From Cryoendolithus antarcticus (lineage: Eukaryota; Ascomycota; Dothideomycetes; Cladosporiales; Cladosporiaceae), in contig NAJO01000009.1 in NCBI GenBank assembly GCA_002077065.1, positions 496,001-560,000 of the forward strand: a stretch of DNA of 64,000 nt, read 5' to 3'. Positions 33,262 through 42,503 of this stretch are shown one piece after another (position 1 is the first letter of the stretch; every line of letters begins with the position of its first letter). A program made the position numbers and the translations under genes. The notes below the pieces were generated by a model that was not told the origin of the DNA, made no database searches, and saw only the letters and a program-made list of their open reading frames with translations.

Positions 33262-34347
33262 ATGCTCGCCCGTCCTAGCTTTCGATTCCTCAGCACAGCC
33301 AGAACACCGCGAACAGCTGCAAGACCCAGTGTGTTCGTCCCTATACTTAACCAAGGGGAAAAGTTCTCTCTCCTCCCACTTGCCCTTCGACCTTTCGCGA
33401 CCATGGCCCCTCTCACTTCCTGGAAGCGCCTCATCCGCTACGTCTCCAAAGACGGCTCAATCAAGTACGGCGAGCCCATAGTCTCCGGGGACAAGCCCGA
33501 CATAGACGCTCTTGCGCAGTCGGGGAAGCTGAAGGTGAAGGTCCTTGAGGGTCCTTCGCCTTTCGAGGCCAAGGAGACAGGGGAAGAGGATGAAGTTAAG
33601 ACGCTGCTGGGACCGTTGACAGCGAAGGATGTCCCGATTGTGCGGTGCATTGGGTTGAACTACAAGACACACAGTATGTCCGGCAGTCTCCCGAGGCAAT
33701 CTCGATTTGCATGCTGATGAGACGAAATAGTCCTTGAAACCGGCTTCGACCTGCCCAAGAACCCAACCCTCTTCACCAAGCCCGGTCCGGCCGCAGGCAA
33801 CACCCGCTCCCCCGTTCCTATACCTCCTCTCGGCCAGCCAAAGCTCGACTACGAAGGCGAGCTGACCGTCGTGATCGGCAAAGACGCGAAGAATATCTCG
33901 AAAGAGAACGCACTTGACTACGTAGCCGGATACTGCACCAGCAACGACGTGAGCTGCCGCGACTGGCAGATGGAGAAGGACAAGGCCGGCATGATGCCCC
34001 AGTTTACGTTCAGTAAGAGCTTCGATAACTACCTCCCACTTGGGCCGGCGATTGTGAGTCCGCAGGTGCTTGGGGATGGGAGTGGGTTGCGGTTGACGAC
34101 AAAGGTCAACGGGGAGTTGAGGCAGGACTCGAATACGTCCGAGTTGTGGTTTGGGGTCAGAGATTTGGTGGCGTTCCTCAGTCAGGGGCAGACATTGCAG
34201 AGAGGGAGCTTGATCGTCACCGGAACGCCCGGTGGCGTCGGACTGGCTATGAAGCCTACGCCGAAGTTCTTGAAGGATGGAGATGAGGTGGAGGTAGAGA
34301 TCGAGGGGATCGGGAAGTGCGTGAATGTTATGGAGTTTGAGAAGTAG
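33262..34347 (+). CDS. Fumarylacetoacetate hydrolase family protein (FAHD1-like)
   Basis: Exons 33262-33673 and 33731-34347 give 342 residues. The family cleaves C-C bonds of acylpyruvates or decarboxylates oxaloacetate. Motifs: IRCIGLNYKTH-type (here VRCIGLNYKTHILE, rebuilt across the phase-1 intron), PTLFTKPGP, the metal-binding LDYEGELTVVIG, and VTGTPGGVG near the end. The first 40 residues are rich in Arg, Ser and Ala with no acidic residue, like a mitochondrial presequence. A second in-frame ATG at 33403 (context accATGG) starts the conserved core and would give a 295-residue cytosolic form. Dual targeting by alternative starts is inference. A 3-hydroxyanthranilate-type or homogentisate pathway role is not indicated by the neighbours. 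Confidence 0.9.
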
Positions 34348-34520
34348 GGAATGAAACATATTGAAGTGAGCTGTGCAGCGAGCGGGTGTATCATAAGCAG
34401 AAGCGTTGCGGTGAGTTATGTCGCAGTGAGGTATGTTCTAGTGAGGATCTCCACATTAAAATTTCTAGTAATGAAGCATCCCGTGCTTGATGATCTAGTA
34501 TAGATGGAGGCCATGCGATC

Positions 34521-35315
34521 TCAGCCTACGATCCGTGCCTTCAATCCCCAGAGCATGTTGCTCACAAGCGGCAGCCAATGTTCCTCTACCTTCCCCGTAG
34601 CGCCCATAATCACAGCCTGACCCCTGAACTCCTTCCTCCGGTCTGCAAGTTCAACGAACGCAGCGCCTAGATCTGCATAGCTGATACTCGGCTGTGGCGG
34701 CGTTGCTTTGACGTCCGATATGAAGGTATGGCCTGTCGGCGTTGGTCCCGAGTCGTGTATCGATCCGGGATCTACGAAGATGAGATGCAGTAGAGTCTTG
34801 CCACCTTCCTCCGCAACGGACTCGAGGTATTTGCAGGCCAAGTCGAGATCGTGGTAGACGTAGTGGAGTGCGTACATGAGGAAGGCGTGGACGGGTGCTG
34901 GAATTACTTTGTTGTACTCGTCGTTTAGTGAGCCTGATCGAAGGACTAGGATCGTGGGCACAACGAACGCGGCGCTATCCTCGGTCCGCAAATCTCGAAG
35001 CGCAGCTACGATCGTCTCGATGGTGTCTTGCGCCACCCGATTGGATGTTGTAGGCACATTGGTCGCAACGCACATATGGATGACATCTGCTCCTCGAATG
35101 CAGGCCTTCATATCCTCGACCGACGAGATTGGACCTTCCGTGATCGTGACAGGAAAAGTCGGCTTTGTGGTCAGATCCGGGAAGGCAGCGATGAGCTTCG
35201 ACTTGGACCGGACCAAGATGTTGAGTTTCAGGTCTGTGGGAGGATTGAGTAGCAGCGCGCGCAGGATGGCCGAGCCAGTCGCGCCAGTCGCGCCTAGAAG
35301 AGCGTGGGTCGGCAT
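34521..35315 (-). CDS. Atypical SDR / NAD(P)-binding (NmrA-like) protein
   Basis: Single exon, 264 residues from the ATG at 35315. It starts with a Rossmann motif LLGATGATGSAILRALL, the GxxGxxG pattern of extended or atypical SDRs. A second strand, LNILVRSKSKL, carries the Arg typical of NADP preference. ADVIHMCVATN follows. The classical YxxxK pair is not clear, though YALHYVYHDLD is present, so catalysis is uncertain. The C-terminus has ISYADLGAAFVELAD, as in NmrA-type proteins. It may be a reductase or a redox-sensing regulator. The 29 residues upstream from an alternative ATG at 35399 show no conservation. Confidence 0.8.
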   Translation of the reverse strand: MPTHALLGATGATGSAILRALLLNPPTDLKLNILVRSKSKLIAAFPDLTTKPTFPVTITEGPISSVEDMKACIRGADVIHMCVATNVPTTSNRVAQDTIETIVAALRDLRTEDSAAFVVPTILVLRSGSLNDEYNKVIPAPVHAFLMYALHYVYHDLDLACKYLESVAEEGGKTLLHLIFVDPGSIHDSGPTPTGHTFISDVKATPPQPSISYADLGAAFVELADRRKEFRGQAVIMGATGKVEEHWLPLVSNMLWGLKARIVG

Positions 35316-36747
35316 CTTGTTTCGAAACTCGCACTTTCGAGAAAGTTCACAGCAAGGTCTTCTCCTTCTTGAGCCAGTAGGTTGGATTTCCACTGCCAAT
35401 CGTGCGATCGCGGTCAGTTATCCAGATGACGGCGACTTTGACAGCCTGGTCTTGAGTATTTATCGACCAGGAAGTGTCCTCTATCTCTTGATGATACTAT
35501 GGATCTGAAATGTCCCTCTGGCTACGTAGGCGAGTGCGGGAAAGGAGTCCAGCGAGCAAAGGGTAAGAGATACGAGAGGTGAAGAAAGTGGACACAAGAA
35601 TCGAATATACCTACCTTCTGAGGTTGACTGTGCACAGCATACACATTGTCAGTTCGCCCGAATGCCCGTCCGGGACTATGACGATTGAACGGCTTGGAAC
35701 CGTACTTACCGCGTGTGGAAAATGTCGCGAGCTAGGGCGAAGGCTGACGGTCACTGACTGTGCTGATCTCTCGCATACCCATCGGAATGCATTTGTGTTC
35801 TGATGCATCGTTCTTTGCACTGTGATGCTGTGTATGCGAGCATGGTGTGATGACATTGATGAAGTCGGAGGTTCGGGCCTTGGAAGATCGAATTTCGTGA
35901 GTGACCAGACGTGGGCGATCACACGCCAAGACAGTCGAAGGCAAGCTTCGATCTCCATTCCCGCCTCACACATCGACCTCACTTCTCGGGCTGGGACTTT
36001 GGCTTTCCTCGTTATCTCTGTCCCCACTGAGTTTAAGTTCGTCTAAGCTAGACGATGTTAGGCTCAATGTTGGTGTTCGAGAGTCAGCTTGGCATCGAAG
36101 TCCTATGCTGCCTCGCTGCCATGCGCGGCAAGCTACTTCCACTCCGGAATGTTCTACTATCTCCCTCGATACACTAACCTGGAGCTCTGCTACGTGCTAC
36201 GTTTAACAGAGCCTGCGGGAGTGAGCTCACTGCGGGATAGCCGGCGACGAAGCGTCTGAGCATGCCGCTGATGGTTTCTGTCTCTTTATGGCGCGTCGAC
36301 ACGACCTTAACGTCCATGGTACACTTTGCCGCGGATGGGAGCCTTCGCAATCTTCGCAGGTTCTTAGGCGAGCAAAAGGATACAAGAACGATCTCTCGGA
36401 GCAAGTGTGCGGCCGCCATCGCTTGTCTCATCCAAGGGTAGGGGGAGCGAAGTCAGTGGCTGCACTACTACGAAGGAGGTTCACTCATTTGAAGTTGGTT
36501 GCTGTCAAGTGTACTTGATCGTGGCAGTCGAAATAGTATTCTCTCTCCTGTGTAGACGCTTCACTGATCACATCCTCAATGCATGCATCCCTCCCTAGGT
36601 CGCTCTTTCCTCATGTCTTCACCAGCAATCGCAGCTTCACCTCTCTCCCCTTCCACATCGCCTTGGAACTCCAACAGCACTCTACCGTAATCTCTAAAAT
36701 TCCTTCACCTTCCACATACGTTTTGCATCTACACAGCAACATCTACC
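35316..36747. other. Intergenic region, 1.4 kb
   Basis: Between divergent genes. No frame shows coding character; the largest (minus strand, 35611-36027) lacks any recognisable motif. The last 170 bp are C/T-rich, like the upstream region of a gene. Confidence 0.5.
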
Positions 36748-38400
36748 ATGGAGGACCCAACACCCAAAGACCCAGGAATGGAACGCATCGGCAAGGCAGA
36801 TGACTGTCGTATCTCGGAAAGGCTGGCCCATATACAGCTCACTAGCTTCAACTTGCATACGATCCTGGGTATGCCGGAAGTGAAGGGGATGAATGCTCCA
36901 GTCTTACCGGCCATGATGCCAAGGAGTGTCACGGAGGCCGACAAGCTGCAAGTGAAGGAAGATGGCGGCTTGCTAGGAAGCTGCGCTCCTCTCACTGATG
37001 TGATGGAAGGCAATGGACTTGAGAAGGCGCATAATGCATTTGCGTGGCTTGAAAATCTCAGGGAGAGAGTGAAGACGCAGCAACAGACGTGCGAGCAAAG
37101 GGCAGTCATCTGTGATCAAAACGAGGGCCTCGGCGAGTTGCAGGGTCTATCCAGGGTACCATCCAAGGGCCGCCGGATGAGTAAGCCGACGCCTCAGAAA
37201 CCTGCGAAGAAGCTAAGGATCGTTGTGCATCCTCCTACGACGGAGCACGAGGAAGACGAGATCCACTCGGCGCCGATTGTCTGCCCATCCAAGCGCACGG
37301 CTCAGCTCAAGGGAGAGACTCTGCCAATTCCTGCAGAACGGACTCTTCGAACATCGGCTAGCTTCCCAGGCATGAGCAAAATCTCTCACATGCCGTCGGG
37401 CCTCTCGAACTCGCTGCAACAGCGTAGCATACAGCAGCCTGCGGATATGACCCCATCGACTGGAGAACTACCTCGCAAGGCTGATCTAGAGCCTGGAAGC
37501 ACGGAGCACCAAAGCCACCTGGCCCCAATGCTCACGGCCCTCACTAGCTCCCAAGCACTCATATCCAGCACAACTCTCCCCACAGCCTCTACCTTCGCCC
37601 CCGCCTCCCCTCCACGACCCTACCTCTCCCCCCGCTCCCACTACCTACCAATCCACCAGCCCTTGCACTGGACCTCCCACCTCTCTACAACCCTGCAAAC
37701 CTGGCTTTCCCACCCCGACACTCTCGCGGTCCAGCACCCGATCCAAGAACTCACACTCACCGCCTCAGCCCAGCCCTGGGCCCAGCCGTCCGGGGGAGCA
37801 AGACTGCTAAGTCAGTTCGAGGGCATGGTGCGGCATAAGATGAAATTCACGCGGATTCTACTCCCCTTCTCTGTTAGTCAAGAATTCGCAGACCGCGACT
37901 GGATCATTCTAAGCTGCACGCAGCGTCCCATCCCAGCCGCTCCAGTTTCCCATACGCCAGCCCTACGGTCCTCAACTTCGGTTCTCCGCCCACGGTTCAT
38001 CTCGCCCCCGACATCGCCTGGACTTGTTAAGCACAGGGAGGAATGTGCGCCGTACTTCCTGCTCGCGATCCCAGTCTCGGCGCTGCGGACGTGGAGTGTC
38101 ACGTACCCGCACTCCGCGTCGCTAGCGCCTCCGATGGTGGAGCCGGTGTATCCTTATGACTCCTCCACGGCCCCTCACGCAGAGTTTTCTGGACCCAAGG
38201 ATCCGGCGAAGAGACCGCATAGAACGAGGATGCTGGTCCACTCGCCCGGAATTATGCCGTTGGTGCATGGTAAGGGAACAAGTCCGACGTTATTAATGGA
38301 TTGGGTGGGTGTTGTGGCGAGGGGGCAGGGCGGAGGAGGGATCTGCCAGGTGAGGAGTCTGGGGCCGGTGCCTGGGGGAGGGGGTGTGTTTGGGGCCTGA
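36748..38400 (+). CDS. Hypothetical protein, 550 residues
   Basis: Single open frame with ATG in context accATGG. No family is recognised. The first 120 residues are moderately ordered, with a possible helix KAHNAFAWLENLRERVKTQQQ. A basic patch (GRRMSKPTPQKPAKKLRI) near 155 could be a nuclear signal. The middle is Ser/Pro/Leu-rich, and the region from about 300 to 460 looks folded (WTSHLSTTLQTWLSHPDT, FEGMVRHKMKFTRILLPF, DRDWIILSC, YFLLAIPVSALRTWSVTYP). The last 30 residues are Gly-rich. Long antisense frames overlap the same GC-rich segment. It is probably a lineage-specific protein. Confidence 0.65.
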   Translation: MEDPTPKDPGMERIGKADDCRISERLAHIQLTSFNLHTILGMPEVKGMNAPVLPAMMPRSVTEADKLQVKEDGGLLGSCAPLTDVMEGNGLEKAHNAFAWLENLRERVKTQQQTCEQRAVICDQNEGLGELQGLSRVPSKGRRMSKPTPQKPAKKLRIVVHPPTTEHEEDEIHSAPIVCPSKRTAQLKGETLPIPAERTLRTSASFPGMSKISHMPSGLSNSLQQRSIQQPADMTPSTGELPRKADLEPGSTEHQSHLAPMLTALTSSQALISSTTLPTASTFAPASPPRPYLSPRSHYLPIHQPLHWTSHLSTTLQTWLSHPDTLAVQHPIQELTLTASAQPWAQPSGGARLLSQFEGMVRHKMKFTRILLPFSVSQEFADRDWIILSCTQRPIPAAPVSHTPALRSSTSVLRPRFISPPTSPGLVKHREECAPYFLLAIPVSALRTWSVTYPHSASLAPPMVEPVYPYDSSTAPHAEFSGPKDPAKRPHRTRMLVHSPGIMPLVHGKGTSPTLLMDWVGVVARGQGGGGICQVRSLGPVPGGGGVFGA

Positions 38401-38786
38401 AAGCCACAAGGCAAGAAGAAACGGGAGTGCATTGATTGCGTGAAGAGCGTGCTGCCGGTGGCACGAAGGTGATCCGAGCGGGGTGAGATGGGACAGATCG
38501 AGGCTGGCGTTGGGAGGATCACGGTGTGTTGGATGCAGGGGCTGTGGCAAAACCCCTTCGCTACGACGACGGAGACCCAAAAGTTGGAAACGCTACTAGA
38601 ACGTAGCATCGTGAACAGTATGTGTACCTTTCATTGCACAGCTCAAGATATACACAGCCGCGCGTGGAACCGCGAACTAACAACGCCAACTTCATGCCTC
38701 CCATTCACAGCGACAGCCCAAACCCCCTGAACGCCAGTCCACCGCAGCTCCGCCCCACACATCATCCCAAAACCCCTCTACGCTCC
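38401..38786. other. Convergent intergenic region, 386 bp
   Basis: It lies between the stops of the hypothetical gene and NOP58. Only 3' flanks; nothing else recognised. Confidence 0.5.
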
Positions 38787-40595
38787 TCATGTCTTAACCT
38801 TCTTACTCTTCTTCTTCTCCACGCCATTAACCTTCACCTCCTCCTCAGCAGGCCGCTTCTTACTCGACACTTCCTCAGCCCCACCCTTACCCGCCTTGGC
38901 CGCCTTCTTCTCCGCTTTCGCAGCCTTCTTCGCAGCCTTAGCAGCTTTCCTTGCAGCCTTCTCCTCCTTCGTCTCCTTGCCTTCGCTCTTCGCCGCGCTG
39001 CCGTTCACACCGGCGGGTGGCGGGGGAGGTGTGTCATCCTCGTCCATCTCTACATCCGGCGCAGCGACGACAATCGGCTCTGTGGCAGGGGTAGGGAGAA
39101 GCTTGTCGCGTTTTGCCTTCTTTGACGACGAGGGCTTGGTGTCTGGGGTGATGGGGTCGAGTTCCTCGACCAACTTCCTCTTCTTACTGCTCAACTTCTC
39201 CTCCACCGGTGCAGCGGCAGCCTCAGCATCAGCAGCAATCCCATCAGCGTCGGGGTTATATTTCCGCGCTTCCTTGATCTCCCATTTACCTGGCTGACTC
39301 TGGCCTTGGGGTCCGATAGCCACACCAGTGCTTCGCAGCGGCTTGCCTTCGAGTGCTCGAAGTCGTCTTTCGACAAGCATACGGCCGTTGACACCGACAC
39401 TTGCTTTCTCCTCTTCGGTTGGCTCCTCGCCTTTGCCTTCGCCTGCTTGGCCCCAGTCTGAAAGTGCGTCTACACGCAGACCGAGCGTGGCTTTCGTAGC
39501 GAGCATACGCGCGATCTTGCCCTTATTCTTACCTGTTGCTTGGCCGATGAGAGAGGCGTGGTAGATGAGTCCGTACTTGGGCGTGTCGTGCTTTGTCTTC
39601 AACGCGCGGAACAGAGCTTTCTCGGCGCCGAGAATCTGCACTGTAGAGGCGGGAGACTTGGCGAGGTTCATTAGCGAGCCGGCGTGTGCGATTAGACGGG
39701 CGCCGACTAGGTCGCCGACAAGGGCCGTGAGGTTCGGGGCGATGGCGAGCATGCGGGCGGAGAGGTAGGAGGAGAGTTGTTGGCGGTATTCGGTGAAGTT
39801 CACCACTTGCTCGGCGAGGGCGGAGATGTTGTCTAGATCCTCTTGCGTGATCTCAGTACCCATACTGACCTCTGCCGCTGCCTTGACGGCTCCCTCAATC
39901 TCTTCAGGGAGAATTGAAGTCAGATCTGTCGTCTGTGCGGAAGTGCGCATGCCCATGGCGAGGATCACACGAGAGTATGCGACGTTGTCGTTGATGATGC
40001 GGGCCATCTCCGGGAAATGCCAGCCATACCACTCCTTCACTCGCATAGCATATGTATTCAGCTCCTTGTCGAGATCGTCTAGCAGAGCGATGGCCTGTAT
40101 GATCATAGTATCAACCTTATCCGGGCTGAACTTGAGCTTATGTCTGCTCAAGCTATGCGACAAGCCCAAGCTCATCGTGTTGAAGTCGCTGGGCAAAATA
40201 TCGGGGATGAGCGAAGGCAAGTGTTCCCGGATCGCGCGGAACACATCGGCAGTCGTAGAGTCGGAGATGGGCGAGATGTCAAGACCAGGCAGCTTTGTGA
40301 TGGCATTCCCAAGCTTGGGGTCTGCCACGGCGAGCGAGACTTTCTTCTCGTCCTTGATCGAGTCGAGCATGCTGGCCAGCATTGGCGTGACTTTACCCTC
40401 GGTCAACGCCGCCGCCTCCTCGAGCGCACTGCTGGCATTCTCGAATTTGCGGAACTCTTTCAGCTTGAGGAGGCCTGCTGTGCCTTGCGCTGTGCTCGTT
40501 TCGCTGACGAGATCATCGCGCTTGAGAAGTTTCTTGTCCTTGGCTTTGAGCAGCGCATACCCGGCCGACGTCTCGGTGAGGATAAAGAGGGTCAT
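38787..40595 (-). CDS. NOP58: Box C/D snoRNP core protein Nop58
   Basis: Core protein of C/D snoRNPs, which guide 2'-O-methylation of rRNA and help 18S processing in the nucleolus. 601 residues in one exon from the ATG at 40595, giving the conserved opening [17 protein letters not shown]. The NOP5 N-terminal domain is followed by [20 protein letters not shown] and the coiled-coil segment, then the NOSIC/Nop region: [30 protein letters not shown] and [18 protein letters not shown], which are near-invariant. The C-terminus has the expected Lys/Glu-rich KKE tail. The frame extends 63 codons upstream to another ATG at 40784, but that part is not conserved. Confidence 0.97.
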   Translation of the reverse strand: MTLFILTETSAGYALLKAKDKKLLKRDDLVSETSTAQGTAGLLKLKEFRKFENASSALEEAAALTEGKVTPMLASMLDSIKDEKKVSLAVADPKLGNAITKLPGLDISPISDSTTADVFRAIREHLPSLIPDILPSDFNTMSLGLSHSLSRHKLKFSPDKVDTMIIQAIALLDDLDKELNTYAMRVKEWYGWHFPEMARIINDNVAYSRVILAMGMRTSAQTTDLTSILPEEIEGAVKAAAEVSMGTEITQEDLDNISALAEQVVNFTEYRQQLSSYLSARMLAIAPNLTALVGDLVGARLIAHAGSLMNLAKSPASTVQILGAEKALFRALKTKHDTPKYGLIYHASLIGQATGKNKGKIARMLATKATLGLRVDALSDWGQAGEGKGEEPTEEEKASVGVNGRMLVERRLRALEGKPLRSTGVAIGPQGQSQPGKWEIKEARKYNPDADGIAADAEAAAAPVEEKLSSKKRKLVEELDPITPDTKPSSSKKAKRDKLLPTPATEPIVVAAPDVEMDEDDTPPPPPAGVNGSAAKSEGKETKEEKAARKAAKAAKKAAKAEKKAAKAGKGGAEEVSSKKRPAEEEVKVNGVEKKKSKKVKT

Positions 40596-40808
40596 GTTGG
40601 CGGTATTGGTCAGAAGATGGGCTGTAGGGATTAGTGCAGAGACATGCGGGTGTAGACAATGCCCGGCGAACGTGCAGTGGGTGCAGTCCTTCAAAGCTCC
40701 AGCGATGAAGCTCAATTTTTCGGGCGGGTTGAACTTCGGCAGAATTCGACGCCAAGACTTCATCCACGGTAAGCTGTCAACCACCCCTCTACGTCTCTCG
40801 ACATAAGC
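40596..40808. promoter_or_regulatory. Compact bidirectional promoter NOP58 / Arp10-like
   Basis: Only 213 bp separate the two divergent start codons, so both 5' UTRs and promoters share this segment. Nop58 expression is expected to follow ribosome biogenesis. I found no motif certain enough to name. Confidence 0.55.
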
Positions 40809-42416
40809 ATGGCGGCCACCGCCAGCAGCAACACAGACTACTTCGCCTCCCGTCCCTCCCCTCGCTCTCGCCCCTCTCTCGCTCCCACATCCCCTCGCAC
40901 CCCTCTCCTCGGCCGCAGCATCTCAGGCCAGTTCGGCAGTCCGGGTGGCTCCTACCTGCGTGAACAGGAAGAGGTGCTGGTCTGGGAGCTGCATCAACGC
41001 TACATCAGTGTTGGCATCGCGGGCGAGAATCGGCCGAGGGGAGTGCTGAGGTTTGGGTATGGAGTAAATGATGGACGGCGGGTCGGCGACTGGAGAGGCG
41101 TAGATCGGGATGCCGGGGTGGGATTGGATGAGGTCAATGAGAAGTGGGGACGGGAGCATGAGTTGTTTCGCGCGGATGTAACGGACTTGGATCTTGGGCT
41201 GGTGGAGGATGTGCTGGAGAGGGCTGTGCGGACGCTGCATGTGGATTACCTTCAGCTGGACGCGAAGCCGAGGAAGGTCGTATTGGCTGTGTCTTCACTG
41301 CTACCCCTGCCGGTTTTGGAAGTCACGCTGAAGGTGCTGTTTGGGCATTACTCGCAGCCTCCAGTGGTCACGCTTATGCCTACGCCGCTGCTGGCTTGTG
41401 TAGGAGCTGGGCTGAGAAACGCGCTGGTCGTCGAGATCGGCTGGGAAGAGACGGTGATGACAGCGATCGGAGAGTACAAGACTGTCGCAGAGCGGCGTAG
41501 TGTACGAGGCGGGAAGATGCTCGTACAGAACACCTCAGCGCTACTTCGAGATACCCTCAAATCAACCACCAACCCAAAGACTCTTATTCCCCTTAAGTTT
41601 GCCGAAGACGTCGCCCAGCGCACAGCACATTGTCCTACCGATCCAAATGCGCCATCATCGCCCGACTCATCCTTCACCATAACCATACCATCCACCACCG
41701 ACGCGCCTGTACAGAAAGTCACTCTCCCGTTCTCCTCCCTCGCCACTCCCGCCACCAGAACCTTCTTCCCGCCCTCTACCTCCTACAACGACACCAACGA
41801 CTTGCCTCTCTCAACCCTTATCTTCCTCATTCTACTGGCGCTACCATCAGACCTTCGAGCACAGTGCATGGCCCGCATAGTCCTCACGGGCTCCTCCTCG
41901 AACATACCCGGTCTACGCACCCGCCTGCTGCGAGAGCTCGATCAGCTCATCAGGGATCGAGGCTGGGATCATGTGCACAGCTACGGCTCCGCAAAGTCGC
42001 CTCTACCACTTCGACTGCGAGAAAGGATTGCGGGCGAGGAGGGAAAAGGAGCGCCGGCGTACAGACCACCCGCCCAGCCTGCCGAGCCCCCGCTACGGAC
42101 GCTGGAAACACCAGCAGCACGTTCAGACACTACGGCTACTGCTATCGATTCAGCAGCCAACGATTTCTCATCCCCTAGAGCGTCCATCGACCCCGCTACC
42201 TCTCTAGCTGCGCGCATCGACCGTCGTCTCGCCACGCAGTCGAAGAACGATGTCCGCGGCGTGGTGCGCGGCGTAGAGACTCTAGGTGCCTGGGCGGGCG
42301 GGAGTCTATTCGCGAGTCTGGCGAAGAGTAATGCTAGTATCAGAGGCGTGGCGGAGATCACGAGGGAGGAGTGGGAGAAGAAGGGGGTTGATGGTTGTGA
42401 TTTACGAGGGCTATGA
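40809..42416 (+). CDS. Actin-related protein, Arp10/Arp11-like (dynactin)
   Basis: Single exon, 535 residues. A disordered Ser/Pro/Arg-rich N-terminus of about 50 residues precedes an actin fold: [22 protein letters not shown] matches the phosphate-binding opening of divergent Arps. [57 protein letters not shown] follows the LLxxxxFxxFxxPAxxxx...GLxTGLVVDIG layout. [21 protein letters not shown] is the C-terminal IVLTGG-like motif with the second Gly changed. The canonical DNGSG and DSG phosphate loops are degenerate, so nucleotide binding is doubtful. This divergence fits Arp10/Arp11 of the dynactin pointed end. Residues after about 410 are disordered. Confidence 0.72.
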   Translation: MAATASSNTDYFASRPSPRSRPSLAPTSPRTPLLGRSISGQFGSPGGSYLREQEEVLVWELHQRYISVGIAGENRPRGVLRFGYGVNDGRRVGDWRGVDRDAGVGLDEVNEKWGREHELFRADVTDLDLGLVEDVLERAVRTLHVDYLQLDAKPRKVVLAVSSLLPLPVLEVTLKVLFGHYSQPPVVTLMPTPLLACVGAGLRNALVVEIGWEETVMTAIGEYKTVAERRSVRGGKMLVQNTSALLRDTLKSTTNPKTLIPLKFAEDVAQRTAHCPTDPNAPSSPDSSFTITIPSTTDAPVQKVTLPFSSLATPATRTFFPPSTSYNDTNDLPLSTLIFLILLALPSDLRAQCMARIVLTGSSSNIPGLRTRLLRELDQLIRDRGWDHVHSYGSAKSPLPLRLRERIAGEEGKGAPAYRPPAQPAEPPLRTLETPAARSDTTATAIDSAANDFSSPRASIDPATSLAARIDRRLATQSKNDVRGVVRGVETLGAWAGGSLFASLAKSNASIRGVAEITREEWEKKGVDGCDLRGL

Positions 42417-42503
42417 AAGCTGAGGCCTAAAGGAATATTGGAGGCTCAGTCATGTAGGTCTTTGTGTAGACTATCCTATGACCATAAATCTGGTCGAAAG
42501 AGG

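Noticed and set aside
38787..40806. Long plus-strand frame opposite NOP58 (39793-40806).
   Set aside because: A shadow frame of a highly conserved gene; no motif of its own.
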